Below, in pieces: positions 25,968 to 33,735 of a stretch of DNA of 64,000 nucleotides (position 1 is its first letter; every line of letters starts with the position of its first letter). A model generated the notes under the pieces. The model was not told the origin of the DNA. It worked only from the letters and a program-made list of their open reading frames with translations, and did no database searches. Made by a program: the position numbers and the translations under genes. The stretch is from assembly GCA_020060215.1 (NCBI GenBank), contig JAGVAP010000033.1, forward strand, positions 1 through 64,000. Direction: 5' to 3'. Source of the stretch: Deltaproteobacteria bacterium (GTDB taxonomy: Bacteria; Desulfobacterota; DSM-4660; Desulfatiglandales; HGW-15).

Positions 25968-27421
25968 GCTTAGGACACGCAGTCCGGGCGACTGCAAGAC
26001 TCCTCAACGCCTCCATCATGTCCGGCTTGGTCCCGTTGAAGAAGATGGAAGAGAAAAAGCGTCATCAGATTCCCAACCAGGTGACCGAGGTCATCCTTGA
26101 GAGCATCTCGGACGGCGTATTCACGGTAGATCATGAGTGGCGCATCACGTCCTTCAACCGCGCCGCCGAGAAGATCACGGGGGTTCCGAGGGATCAGGCG
26201 ATCGGGAACTATTGCTGGGAGATCCTGCGCTCCAATATGTGCGAAAAGGACTGCGCCCTCCGGCGCACCATGAAGCACGGAAAATCGCTGATCGACACTT
26301 CGACCCATATCATTGTAAAGGAGGGCCGCCGCATTCCCGTGGTGGTCTCCACCTCCCTGCTCAAGGGCATGGACGGCATGGTCCTGGGGGGAGTCGAGAC
26401 CTTTCGCGATATGAGCCTGGTGGAGGAACTCCGAAAGGAGCTGGAGAGCAGGTTTCAGGTGGGCGACATCATCAGCCGGAATCCGGCCATGCACATGATC
26501 TTCAGGATCCTCCCCCAGGTGGCGGAGAGCGAGAGCACGGTCCTGATTCAGGGTGAAACCGGCACCGGCAAGGAACTCCTGGCCAGGGCCATTCACGATC
26601 TGAGTCCCAGGCGGGACCGACCCTTTGTCGCGGTCAACTGCGGCGCATTCCCCGATTCCCTGCTGGAGGCAGAGCTTTTCGGCTACAAGAAAGGCGCTTT
26701 CACCAATGCAACCAGGGACAAGCCAGGGTATTTCGCCGCCGCGGAAGGCGGGACCGTCCTTCTCGATGAAATCGGGGACCTCACCCCCGCTTTTCAGGTG
26801 CGGCTGCTCCGGGTTCTGCAGGACCGCACCTATCAGCCCCTCGGCGCCACGGAACCGGAGAAGGCGAATGTGCGTGTCATCGCCGCCACAAACCGATCCC
26901 TGACCGAACTGGTGGAGAAGAAGCTTTTCCGACAGGATCTCTTCTACCGGGTGAATGTGGTTCGGCTGGACCTCCCCCCTTTGCGGCAACGCAAGGAGGA
27001 CATTCCGATGCTTGTGAAACACTTCATCGGACGGCTCAATCGGCTGCAGGGCAAGGCCGTATCGGGCATCAGCCAGGAGGCCCTTTCGCTCCTCATGCTC
27101 CATGACTTCCCCGGAAACATACGGGAGCTGGAAAATATCATCGAGCACGCGTTCGTCTTATGCCCGGATGGCCGGATCGAACTCCAGTGTCTGCCGGAAG
27201 GGTCGAAGAGTGCGGCGGCGGCAGAGCCTGCGGGCGGGAGGATGGATACCGCCCTCCAGTCCACGGAGATCCGGGTCATTCAGGAGGCCCTTGAGCGAAA
27301 CCATTACAATCGGCTCGTCACCGCCCGTGAACTCGGGATGCATAAGAGCACCCTCTTCAGGAAGATCAAGCGCTTCAGGATGGAACTCCCTTACAGCCGC
27401 GGCAGGGCCCGGGAGGGCTAG
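25964..27421 (+). CDS. PAS-domain sigma-54 activator with GAFTNA loop
   Basis: A 485-residue enhancer-binding protein: PAS domain (about 40-150), AAA+ domain (about 165-395) and a C-terminal Fis-type helix-turn-helix (NRLVTARELGMHKSTLFRKIK). Walker A GETGTGKE and Walker B LLDEIGD are present. The sigma-54-contacting loop reads ELFGYKKGAFTNA rather than GAFTGA, so Gly is replaced by Asn at the fifth position. A GTG start overlaps the MoaD-like stop; starts at 26018 or 26045 are also possible. The PAS domain carries a CxxxxC pair (MCEKDC) in its middle, so redox or metal sensing is conceivable. It probably controls the promoter at 25536 through the TTGCA sites. Confidence 0.9.
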   Translation: MSLGHAVRATARLLNASIMSGLVPLKKMEEKKRHQIPNQVTEVILESISDGVFTVDHEWRITSFNRAAEKITGVPRDQAIGNYCWEILRSNMCEKDCALRRTMKHGKSLIDTSTHIIVKEGRRIPVVVSTSLLKGMDGMVLGGVETFRDMSLVEELRKELESRFQVGDIISRNPAMHMIFRILPQVAESESTVLIQGETGTGKELLARAIHDLSPRRDRPFVAVNCGAFPDSLLEAELFGYKKGAFTNATRDKPGYFAAAEGGTVLLDEIGDLTPAFQVRLLRVLQDRTYQPLGATEPEKANVRVIAATNRSLTELVEKKLFRQDLFYRVNVVRLDLPPLRQRKEDIPMLVKHFIGRLNRLQGKAVSGISQEALSLLMLHDFPGNIRELENIIEHAFVLCPDGRIELQCLPEGSKSAAAAEPAGGRMDTALQSTEIRVIQEALERNHYNRLVTARELGMHKSTLFRKIKRFRMELPYSRGRAREG

Positions 27422-27507
27422 TGTGGGTGCGTCCAAGGCTTCTCTACAATTCGTGACGGGCTGACCATGGGCATGGGATGCCGATGGTGGAAATGAAAGG
27501 AGGACAT

Positions 27508-27858
27508 ATGGCGAACTTTCTTTTTGTACTGGGCAAGGGCGACAACGAGGCGGCGACGAGATGCCTTCAATTCGCCAAGATCTCACACTCCAAGGGCCAC
27601 CATGTCCATGTCTTCCTCGTCGACGACGGCGTCACCTGGGCGGACAAGACCCGCGACCTCGGCAACAGGACGATCACCGGTGACTGCCCCGGCGACTATC
27701 TGCCCTACCTGGTCGAAAAGGAAGTACCGATCGGGGTCTGAATTCCCTGCGCCAAGGCTCGTCAGGTGGACGAGTCCAGGTTCTACCCAAACATGGCGCT
27801 TGACGGCGCGCCGCATCTGATCGATCTTGCCGCCGAAGCCAAGGTCTTCCATTTCTAG
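27508..27858 (+). CDS. DsrE-family selenoprotein (UGA at codon 78)
   Basis: A DsrE/DsrF-like protein of 116 residues if the TGA at 27739-27741 is read as selenocysteine. Before it the frame encodes MANFLFVLGKGDNEAATRC and the family core (HVFLVDDGVTWADKTRDL). After it the same frame continues IPCAKARQVDES to a TAG at 27858, giving the normal family length and a U-x-x-C pair in place of the usual cysteine pair. A stem-loop starts 14 nt after the TGA with GGU in its loop. AAAGGAGG precedes the ATG. A C-terminally truncated 77-residue product is the alternative if Sec is not inserted. DsrE-like Sec proteins are known; the redox partner here is unknown. Confidence 0.85.
27756..27776 (+). promoter_or_regulatory. 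Predicted bacterial SECIS stem-loop (dsrE-like)
   Basis: GGCTCGTC pairs with GACGAGTC (one G-U pair) around the loop AGGTG. The loop begins 22 nt after the UGA. The GGU in the loop sits at +24 to +26, the same place as in the two hdrA genes below. Confidence 0.75.
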
Positions 27859-27866
27859 TCGGGAGG

Positions 27867-27900
27867 AAATGGGGGAGTTGCGTCCCCGCGATTCCCCCGC
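27867..27900 (+). terminator. Possible terminator after the DsrE-like gene
   Basis: GGGGGA and TCCCCC flank an inner GCG/CGC pairing, forming a hairpin just past the stop of the DsrE-like gene. There is no T-run, so it may be a weak terminator or only a structured spacer. Confidence 0.35.
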
Positions 27901-28022
27901 CTCAGAGGATCGCGAACATGCGACCCTCATTCCGTCCGCCGCTCCCCGACTGCAGTTTCAACCCGGCCTCAACCCACCTACAATACACAAGATTCCCGGT
28001 TCTCGCCCCAGTTCACGATAAT

Positions 28023-28038
28023 CGGCACAGGGATTGCT
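28023..28038 (+). promoter_or_regulatory. Sigma-54 promoter for the NifX/Mrp cluster
   Basis: CGGCACAGGGATTGCT has the GG-N10-GC layout and matches CGGCAC-N5-TTGCT. Its first position is C instead of T. It lies 42 bases before the NifX-like start, with a ribosome site between, and is nearly identical to the promoter found before cooS. Confidence 0.75.
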
Positions 28039-28079
28039 GAAGGGGTTGGTAGGAAACGATTGGGCCGAGAAGGATGGTC

Positions 28080-28397
28080 ATGAGGGTGGCGATTACGATC
28101 TGGGAGAACCGGGTCTCTCCGGTCGCAGATTCCGCCGAAGAGATGCTCTTGCTGGAGGTGGCGGGTGGAACCGTCGTCCGTCGGAGGCATGAGCGCTTCG
28201 ATGACGACTCTCCTTTTCATCGGGCCGGGAAACTGGCCGAGCTTTCCGTCAACACGTTCATCTGCGGGGCCATAAGCGACTTTTACAGCGGCCTTATCGA
28301 AGGCTACGGCATAAGGTTGATTCCTTTTGCCCAGGGTCATGTGGACGAGGTGCTGGACGGTTTCCTGAAAAACGGACGTGTGGATCCGAGGATATGA
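28080..28397 (+). CDS. Dinitrogenase iron-molybdenum cofactor biosynthesis (NifX/NifB-like) protein
   Basis: A 105-residue stand-alone member of the NifX/NifY/VnfX domain family. It opens MRVAITIWENRVSPVADSAEEMLL and shows the VNTFICGAISDFYSGLIEGYGIRLIPFAQGHVDEVL region, where the family binds its metal cofactor. Whether it serves nitrogenase cannot be told; no nif structural genes are in the window and such single-domain proteins are common in anaerobes. GAGAAGGA is six bases before ATG 28080; an ATG at 28074 is also in frame. It overlaps the next gene by four bases. Confidence 0.85.
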   Translation: MRVAITIWENRVSPVADSAEEMLLLEVAGGTVVRRRHERFDDDSPFHRAGKLAELSVNTFICGAISDFYSGLIEGYGIRLIPFAQGHVDEVLDGFLKNGRVDPRI

Positions 28398-29332
28398 TGC
28401 GATATCGATACCTGTTCGGACCGGTACCCTCCCGCAGACTGGGGCGGTCCCTGGGCGTGGATTTGACCCCTTTTAAGACGTGCAGCCAGGACTGCGTCTT
28501 CTGCCAGCTCGGACGGACCACGAACAAGACGCTCGACCGCGACGAATATGTCCCGACGGAGAGGGTCATCGAAGAGCTGGACGAATGGTTGAAAATGGGC
28601 GGGACGGCGGAACATATCACCCTTTCGGGTTCCGGAGAGCCCACGCTTCACTCGCGGTTCGGCCAAGTGCTTTTGCACATACGGGCCCATTGCGCGATCC
28701 CCGCCGTCCTCCTGACCAATGGATCCCTGCTCGACCTTCCTGAGGTGCGGGAAGGGGCCGCCTTCGCCGACATCGTGAAGGTGTCCCTCAGCGCATGGGA
28801 CCAACCATCCTACGGCTGGGTGAACCGGCCTCACGAGGGTATCGACTTCAACCGCTTCATTGAAGGGGTGATGGAGTTCCGAGGCGCGTTCAGAGGACGG
28901 ATGTGGATCGAAGTGTTCCTTGTCGCGGGTATGAACACGCTGCCTTCCGATGTGGCCAGGATTGCGGCGCTGGCGGATCTGCTCCGACCGGATCGGATCC
29001 ATCTGAATACGGCCTGCCGCCCGCCGGCAGAGGATTTTACGGCACCCCTTCCCAGAGAGAGGATGGAGTCCCTGTGCCATCTGTTTCAACCCCGGGCCGA
29101 ATGCATCGCAGAGTACAAAGCGGTCGGCGGTCGCGACATGCAGGCGGATCAGGACGCGATCTTTTCCATGCTGAGAAGGCGGCCCTGCACCAGCGGGGAG
29201 ATTGCCGGCGCTTTCGCCATGCACAGCAACGAGGTCTCCAAATACCTGGGGCGCCTCTTGCGGGAAGGCCGGATCCGCGCCGAACGCACCGGCCACTCCC
29301 TGTACTACCGGGCCGTATCGGAAAAAGGATAA
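28394..29332 (+). CDS. Radical SAM protein with C-terminal winged helix
   Basis: A 312-residue radical SAM protein. The cluster motif CSQDCVFC (CxxxCxxC) is near the N-terminus, after RYLFGPVPSRRLGRSLGVDLTPFKT. The SAM-binding GSGEPTLH follows, and the barrel continues to about residue 235. The C-terminal 70 residues look like a winged helix (AGAFAMHSNEVSKYLGRLLREGRI). Members of this subgroup often sit beside Mrp/NifX genes and their reaction is not established. It overlaps the upstream gene by ATGA and belongs to the same transcription unit. Confidence 0.88.
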   Translation: MMRYRYLFGPVPSRRLGRSLGVDLTPFKTCSQDCVFCQLGRTTNKTLDRDEYVPTERVIEELDEWLKMGGTAEHITLSGSGEPTLHSRFGQVLLHIRAHCAIPAVLLTNGSLLDLPEVREGAAFADIVKVSLSAWDQPSYGWVNRPHEGIDFNRFIEGVMEFRGAFRGRMWIEVFLVAGMNTLPSDVARIAALADLLRPDRIHLNTACRPPAEDFTAPLPRERMESLCHLFQPRAECIAEYKAVGGRDMQADQDAIFSMLRRRPCTSGEIAGAFAMHSNEVSKYLGRLLREGRIRAERTGHSLYYRAVSEKG

Positions 29333-29335
29333 ACG

Positions 29336-30604
29336 ATGCACGAGAAGGAGCGTATCGATATGGGAAAAAAGATGGACGCGATGAGTCAGGATGAGAAGCA
29401 CAAGATCCAGGACGCGGAGATCAGGGATACCCTGAGCCATATCGACCACAAGATCCTGGTGATGAGCGGAAAGGGTGGTGTGGGCAAGAGCACGGTGGCC
29501 GCCTATCTGGCGGTGATCCTCTCCGGGCGGGGACTGAAGGTCGGCCTGATGGACATCGACCTCCACGGCCCGAGCATACCGAGGCTGCTGGGATTGAAAG
29601 GATCGATCCAGCCGTCCTTTCACGCGGAAAAGGCGATACCTGTTCACTTCTCCCCAAATCTCCAGGTCATATCCATCGAGTCCCTCCTCGGAGAGAACAA
29701 GGACGTGGCGACCATATGGAGGGGACCGCTCAAGATCGGGGTGATCCGACAGTTCATCTCCGACATGGAGTGGCCGGCCCTGGACTATCTCGTCGTCGAC
29801 TCGCCTCCGGGGACGGGCGATGAACCGCTGACGGTGGCCCAAACGATCCCGGATGCGGAAGCGCTCATCGTGACCACGCCGCAGGAGATATCTCTGGCCG
29901 ACGTCCGAAAATCCATTCACTTCTGCCGCCAGGTCCACATGAAGATCCTCGGGATCGTGGAGAACATGAGCGGGATGCTCTGCCCGCACTGCGGAAAAGA
30001 GATCGACCTCTTCGGGACGAGGGGAGGCGAATTCCTCGCCCGCAGGGAGAACCTGGCATTCCTGGGGAAGCTGCCGCTGGAGCCCGAAGTCGTCAGGCGG
30101 GGAGACTCAGGGAGCGTGAGCGGCCTGGGCGGTGACGGGTCCCCGTTCACCAGGGCCTTCAACACCATGGCCGACAAGGTGATCGATCTCACCAGAGAAC
30201 GGTCCGTCCTGCGTGAACGAAGGGCCGCTTCGGCGGCAGCAGAACTCCCGAAAACGGGCGATGGGAACAGGGTCGTCTTTGCGGTGCCCTTGGCCGAAGG
30301 CAAGCTCTGCTCACACTTCGGCCATTGTGAGCAGTTCGCCCTGGTCGAGACGGAGGGAGGCAGGATCAGGGGCAAGGTGATGCATACCCCTCCGCCCCAT
30401 GAGCCCGGGCTGCTGCCGAAATGGCTGCATGAACTGGGCGCCCAGGTGATCATCGCCGGCGGAATGGGCAGCAGGGCGCAGCAGCTCTTCGTGGAAAACG
30501 GGATCAAGGTGGTCACCGGTGCACCCATGGATCCACCCGAAGCCCTGGTCAACCAGTACCTCGCAGGGATTCTCGTGACAGGGGCGAACGTGTGTGACCA
30601 CTGA
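29336..30604 (+). CDS. Mrp/NBP35-type ATPase fused to a NifX-like domain
   Basis: A 422-residue fusion. The N-terminal 290 residues are an Mrp/ApbC/NBP35 ATPase: deviant Walker A GKGGVGKST, DIDLHGPSIPRL, DSPPGTGDEPLT, and the CPHC pair. This family carries or loads iron-sulfur clusters. The C-terminal 115 residues (VVFAVPLAEGKLCSHFGHCEQFALVE onward) are a NifX/NifB-type domain with the SHFGHC metal-binding motif. A second start at 29360 (MGKKMD) has a stronger AAGGAG and may be the true one. The gene is cotranscribed with NifX-like and radical SAM genes, making cluster or metallocofactor delivery the likely role. Confidence 0.92.
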   Translation: MHEKERIDMGKKMDAMSQDEKHKIQDAEIRDTLSHIDHKILVMSGKGGVGKSTVAAYLAVILSGRGLKVGLMDIDLHGPSIPRLLGLKGSIQPSFHAEKAIPVHFSPNLQVISIESLLGENKDVATIWRGPLKIGVIRQFISDMEWPALDYLVVDSPPGTGDEPLTVAQTIPDAEALIVTTPQEISLADVRKSIHFCRQVHMKILGIVENMSGMLCPHCGKEIDLFGTRGGEFLARRENLAFLGKLPLEPEVVRRGDSGSVSGLGGDGSPFTRAFNTMADKVIDLTRERSVLRERRAASAAAELPKTGDGNRVVFAVPLAEGKLCSHFGHCEQFALVETEGGRIRGKVMHTPPPHEPGLLPKWLHELGAQVIIAGGMGSRAQQLFVENGIKVVTGAPMDPPEALVNQYLAGILVTGANVCDH

Positions 30605-30628
30605 CGTCTCGTATGAAGCTTCATCACC

Positions 30629-30698
30629 TGCAGGAGCAAGCCCCTGGTCGCGACTCATTCGGCTTTGGGAAGATCGCAAGCGGGAGCTTGCTCCTACA
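30629..30698. repeat. REP-like inverted repeat (AGGAGCAAGC...GCTTGCTCCT)
   Basis: TGCAGGAGCAAGC (30629-30641) and GCTTGCTCCTACA (30686-30698) are inverted with one mismatch. Such arms are typical of REP palindromes. The element lies between the Mrp and NifU-like genes, so it may act as an intercistronic mRNA structure. Confidence 0.6.
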
Positions 30699-30807
30699 AC
30701 AGAAGACCACGAACCGCAAGAAGCTTCCGGTCGATCAGACCGGCCGCATCAGCTGCAAGCGGCCGGGCTGAACAGCGAGACTGCAGAGAGGGGGTGCGGG
30801 AGAACCG

Positions 30808-31254
30808 ATGGCCGAGGATTTCGACGAGTTTACCAGGGCCCTGCAGAGCCGGATATTTGACGAGACGAAAAAGGCGTACGGCGAAGTCGCTTTCGAGAGA
30901 TGGCTGAAGCCCCTTTACATGGGCGGCATGCGGGACCCGGACGGGCACGGCCGCCTCACCGGGACATGCGGCGATCGGATGGAGATATTCCTGAGATTCG
31001 AGGACGGCAAGGTCAAGGAAGCGACCTTTCAGACCGACGGATGCGGGTCCAGCATGATCTGCGGTTCCTACGCAGCGGAGCTGGCCCATGGGAGGACTCC
31101 GGAAGAGATTACGGACATCACGGGCGAATTGATCCTGGGGATCCTCGGGGGCCTGCCCGAGGAGGACCGGCACTGCGCGTTTCTCGCGAGTCAGACGCTG
31201 CAGGAGGCCCTTGAAGACCATATGAAGAAACAGCGCAGGCAAGAAAGCAGGTGA
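30808..31254 (+). CDS. NifU/IscU-like iron-sulfur scaffold
   Basis: A 148-residue protein related to the N-terminal NifU/IscU scaffold. It has the three cysteines of that fold in context: LTGTCGDRMEI, FQTDGCGSSMICGSYAAELAHG, and EDRHCAFLASQTLQEAL. An additional cysteine sits near the second. It lacks the C-terminal Nfu part, so it is a short scaffold. A purine-rich GGGAG is found ten bases before the ATG. It follows the Mrp-NifX fusion by about 200 bases including a REP-like repeat and leads into two small cysteine-containing genes. Confidence 0.85.
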   Translation: MAEDFDEFTRALQSRIFDETKKAYGEVAFERWLKPLYMGGMRDPDGHGRLTGTCGDRMEIFLRFEDGKVKEATFQTDGCGSSMICGSYAAELAHGRTPEEITDITGELILGILGGLPEEDRHCAFLASQTLQEALEDHMKKQRRQESR

Positions 31255-31257
31255 GCG

Positions 31258-31485
31258 ATGCCAAGAGGAGACGGAACCGGCCCCAGGGGCCAGGGGCCCG
31301 GAACGGGCAGGGGGATGGGAAGGGGCGGCGGAGGCGGGGGCAAAGGGCAGGGGGGCGGATTCGGCGCAGGCCCCGGGGGCTACTGCGTCTGCCCGAGCTG
31401 CGGTGAAAAGGCCGCCCATCAGATGGGGAGTCCCTGCTATCAGCAGAGTTGCCCCAAGTGCGGAGCAACCATGACGCGGGGCTAG
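31258..31485 (+). CDS. Glycine-rich zinc-ribbon small protein
   Basis: A 75-residue protein beginning MPRGDGTGPRGQGPGTGRG and ending in a cysteine-rich module with CVCPSCG and CYQQSCPKCG. Two CxxC pairs suggest a zinc ribbon or iron-binding site. Such GTGPxGxGP proteins accompany NifX/Mrp and DUF134 genes in anaerobes. It starts three bases after the NifU-like stop. Confidence 0.75.
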   Translation: MPRGDGTGPRGQGPGTGRGMGRGGGGGGKGQGGGFGAGPGGYCVCPSCGEKAAHQMGSPCYQQSCPKCGATMTRG

Positions 31486-31538
31486 TGCATCGCGCTCGAG
31501 GTGCGCGCTTGAAAGCGCAAGCAGAAAAAGAGTGGACC

Positions 31539-31769
31539 ATGAAAGCGGAAAGGCGTCCCAGGGACCGGAAGGGAAAGAGGAATCCATTTTGCCCCCACTA
31601 TGCGGTCTGCCTGGACGAGGCGGCGAAGAAGCAGTGGCTGCATCTGGACTGCTCGGGGTGCGATTACCGGTCGAGGCGGGATCTCAGTCCCGACATTGCG
31701 GAATACGCGGGCAGCGATCCCTTCCCGAACTATACGTTGCCCTATGGTATGGATGCCCGATGGGGGTAA
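31539..31769 (+). CDS. Small cysteine-containing hypothetical protein
   Basis: A 76-residue protein with a CPHYAVC and CSGC pair in the middle (residues 18-45), likely a metal-binding module. The ATG at 31539 follows AAAAAGAGTGG. It ends the NifX/Mrp cluster, and the next gene converges from the other strand. Function is not recognised. Confidence 0.6.
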   Translation: MKAERRPRDRKGKRNPFCPHYAVCLDEAAKKQWLHLDCSGCDYRSRRDLSPDIAEYAGSDPFPNYTLPYGMDARWG

Positions 31770-31784
31770 CCGAGCCTCAGATCC

Positions 31785-32375
31785 TCACCCGCCCGGTTCT
31801 CCCCCGTGGCCCGGTCGAGGCGGACGCGGCCTTTGGGTCGCATAAGCCATGAACTCGGAGCAGTAAGGGCAGAGGGAGAGGTTTGTCTCGTCCAGATCGG
31901 AGAGGTTCCCGGAGTAATGCATGAGACAGCGTTTGTCCAAGCAGTGGCCCAAATTGAAGAGATGGCCCAGCTCGTGAACGGCTACCTTGAGGAGCCTCTC
32001 GACCACCTGATCGGGAGAGGCCTGAACCCTGTCGTCTGTCCCATGGAGCCTGTAGAGGGAGGCAAGGGCGAACCTTCCCCCCTCTTGGGCCTCTCCCAGC
32101 ACATGGGTGAAAATGGGGATGAAGAGGTCAACGTTCAGAACGCCGATCACCTTATCGAAACGCTCGTCCAAGGGGGTGGAGGCACATGCCTTGAGGATCG
32201 CGGCCGCATTGTACTGCCCCCGTTTCCGGTCAAAGGCAAAGGCGGGATTCGGGAGGGCGGGGATGATCTCCGCCTCGAGCTCCAGGCGGGTACGGATGAA
32301 GGCGGCGACACCCCGAAGTGCCGCTTGAGGCACATCGCCGAAGGGGACCACACCGATGAGCGGATGTCTGGTCAT
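31785..32375 (-). CDS. Archaemetzincin-type zinc metalloprotease
   Basis: A 196-residue member of the archaemetzincin (AMZ) family. The active-site HELGHLFNLGHC (HExxHxxGxxHC) is present, and the CxxxxC plus CPYC set that holds the second, structural zinc follows (LDKRCLMHYSG, SLCPYC). N-terminal sequence (IGVVPFGDVPQ) is normal for the family. It is last in a long minus-strand run behind a response regulator. No signal peptide is seen, so it would be cytoplasmic. Cleaved targets are unknown. Confidence 0.9.
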   Translation of the reverse strand: MTRHPLIGVVPFGDVPQAALRGVAAFIRTRLELEAEIIPALPNPAFAFDRKRGQYNAAAILKACASTPLDERFDKVIGVLNVDLFIPIFTHVLGEAQEGGRFALASLYRLHGTDDRVQASPDQVVERLLKVAVHELGHLFNLGHCLDKRCLMHYSGNLSDLDETNLSLCPYCSEFMAYATQRPRPPRPGHGGEPGG

Positions 32376-32385
32376 CGGGGGATGG

Positions 32386-33735
32386 TCAGGCGGGCCTTCT
32401 CAGCTGGAGCCGATTGATCATCTTGTGCAGACTCACCCGGTTGATTCCCAGGATCCTGGCGGATTCCGTAATGTTCCATCGCTGCTCTTCAAGGACCTCC
32501 TGGATGTAGCTCTTTTCCACCTCCCGGAGACTCCGCCCCCTGCTCTTGAATTCCGCGGGCGGGGGGTTCACAAAGGAGAAGTCCGCGATCTCCAGGGTCC
32601 GGGATTTTGAGAGCACCACCGCCCGCTCGATGGCGTTCTCGAGCTCCCGCACATTCCCGGGCCAGTCGTAGCGCATGAGGAAATCGATCGCCTCGGGTGT
32701 GACCTGGTCCACCTGCTTCTTGGTCTCCCTGCTGTACTTGCTCAGGAAGTGGTCGACCATCAGCGGAATGTCCTCCTTCCTTTTTCGCAGGGGAGGGATG
32801 TGGATGGTAATGACATTGATGCGATACAGGAAGTCCGCCCTGAACCGGCCTTCTCCAACCTCCTGCAGGAGGTCCCGCCTGGTGGAGGAGAGCAGCCTGA
32901 AGTCCACATCGATCGGTTCCCGATCCCCAACCCTCGTGATCTTTCTCTCCTCCAGGACCCGCAGAAGATCGACCTGCATCTTGGGGCTGATCTCCCCGAT
33001 CTCGTCCAGGAACAAGGTCCCTCCGGAAGCGACCTCGATAAACCCCTTGCGTGCCTGGGTGGCGCCTGTGAAGGCGCCCTTCTCATGACCGAAGAGCTCC
33101 GTCTCCAGGAGGGTATCGGGAAGGGCCCCGCAGTTCATGGCGATAAAGGGGCCCTTGGATCGAAGACTCTTGGCGTGAATCGCCTTGGCCACCAGTTCCT
33201 TGCCGGTCCCCGTCTCTCCTGAGATCAGCACCGAGGAGTCGCTTCGGGCCACCTCGGGGATGAGGTCGAACATCTGCCGCATGGCCGGGGATTGGCCGAT
33301 GATGTTGTCGAACCGCGTGATATCCTCCAGCAGGCCTTTGACGTACAGGTACTTCGACACCAGCTTCCGGTGATGGGCCACCTTTTCCAGCACCAGGGAG
33401 AGTTGATCGGGCTTGAAGGGCTTCAGGAGGTAGTCGCTCGCCCCCAGCTTCATCGCCGCGACGGAGGACTCGATGGAGCCGTATGCGGTCATGATGATGA
33501 CCGTGGTCCCGGGATAGCTTTCTTTGACCCGCCTCAGCACCTCCAGGCCGTCCATACGGGGCATCTTCATATCCAGGAAGAGGACCTCAAAGGGCCTCTC
33601 CTTCAAGAGCTCCAGGGCCCCCGGACCGGACGATGCCGCTTCCACGACATGGCCGGCCTTCTTGAACCAGTGGAACAGGGACTCACGGACGATCAGCTCG
33701 TCATCGACGATCATAATCCGCAATCGCTCATCCAT
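32386..33735 (-). CDS. NtrC-type sigma-54 response regulator
   Basis: A 449-residue response regulator: receiver (MIVDDELIVRES, phospho-Asp in VLFLDMKMP, KPF), AAA+ domain with GETGTGKE, an intact FGHEKGAFTGA loop and LFLDEIGE, and a C-terminal Fis-type helix-turn-helix (NITESARILGINRVSLHKMI). GGAGGGGG lies just before the ATG at 33735, which overlaps the end of the kinase gene (CATGGATGA). It is the partner of the kinase upstream. As the Hdr operon begins from a sigma-54 promoter at 44199, autoregulation of that operon by this protein is a reasonable prediction. Confidence 0.94.
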   Translation of the reverse strand: MDERLRIMIVDDELIVRESLFHWFKKAGHVVEAASSGPGALELLKERPFEVLFLDMKMPRMDGLEVLRRVKESYPGTTVIIMTAYGSIESSVAAMKLGASDYLLKPFKPDQLSLVLEKVAHHRKLVSKYLYVKGLLEDITRFDNIIGQSPAMRQMFDLIPEVARSDSSVLISGETGTGKELVAKAIHAKSLRSKGPFIAMNCGALPDTLLETELFGHEKGAFTGATQARKGFIEVASGGTLFLDEIGEISPKMQVDLLRVLEERKITRVGDREPIDVDFRLLSSTRRDLLQEVGEGRFRADFLYRINVITIHIPPLRKRKEDIPLMVDHFLSKYSRETKKQVDQVTPEAIDFLMRYDWPGNVRELENAIERAVVLSKSRTLEIADFSFVNPPPAEFKSRGRSLREVEKSYIQEVLEEQRWNITESARILGINRVSLHKMINRLQLRRPA

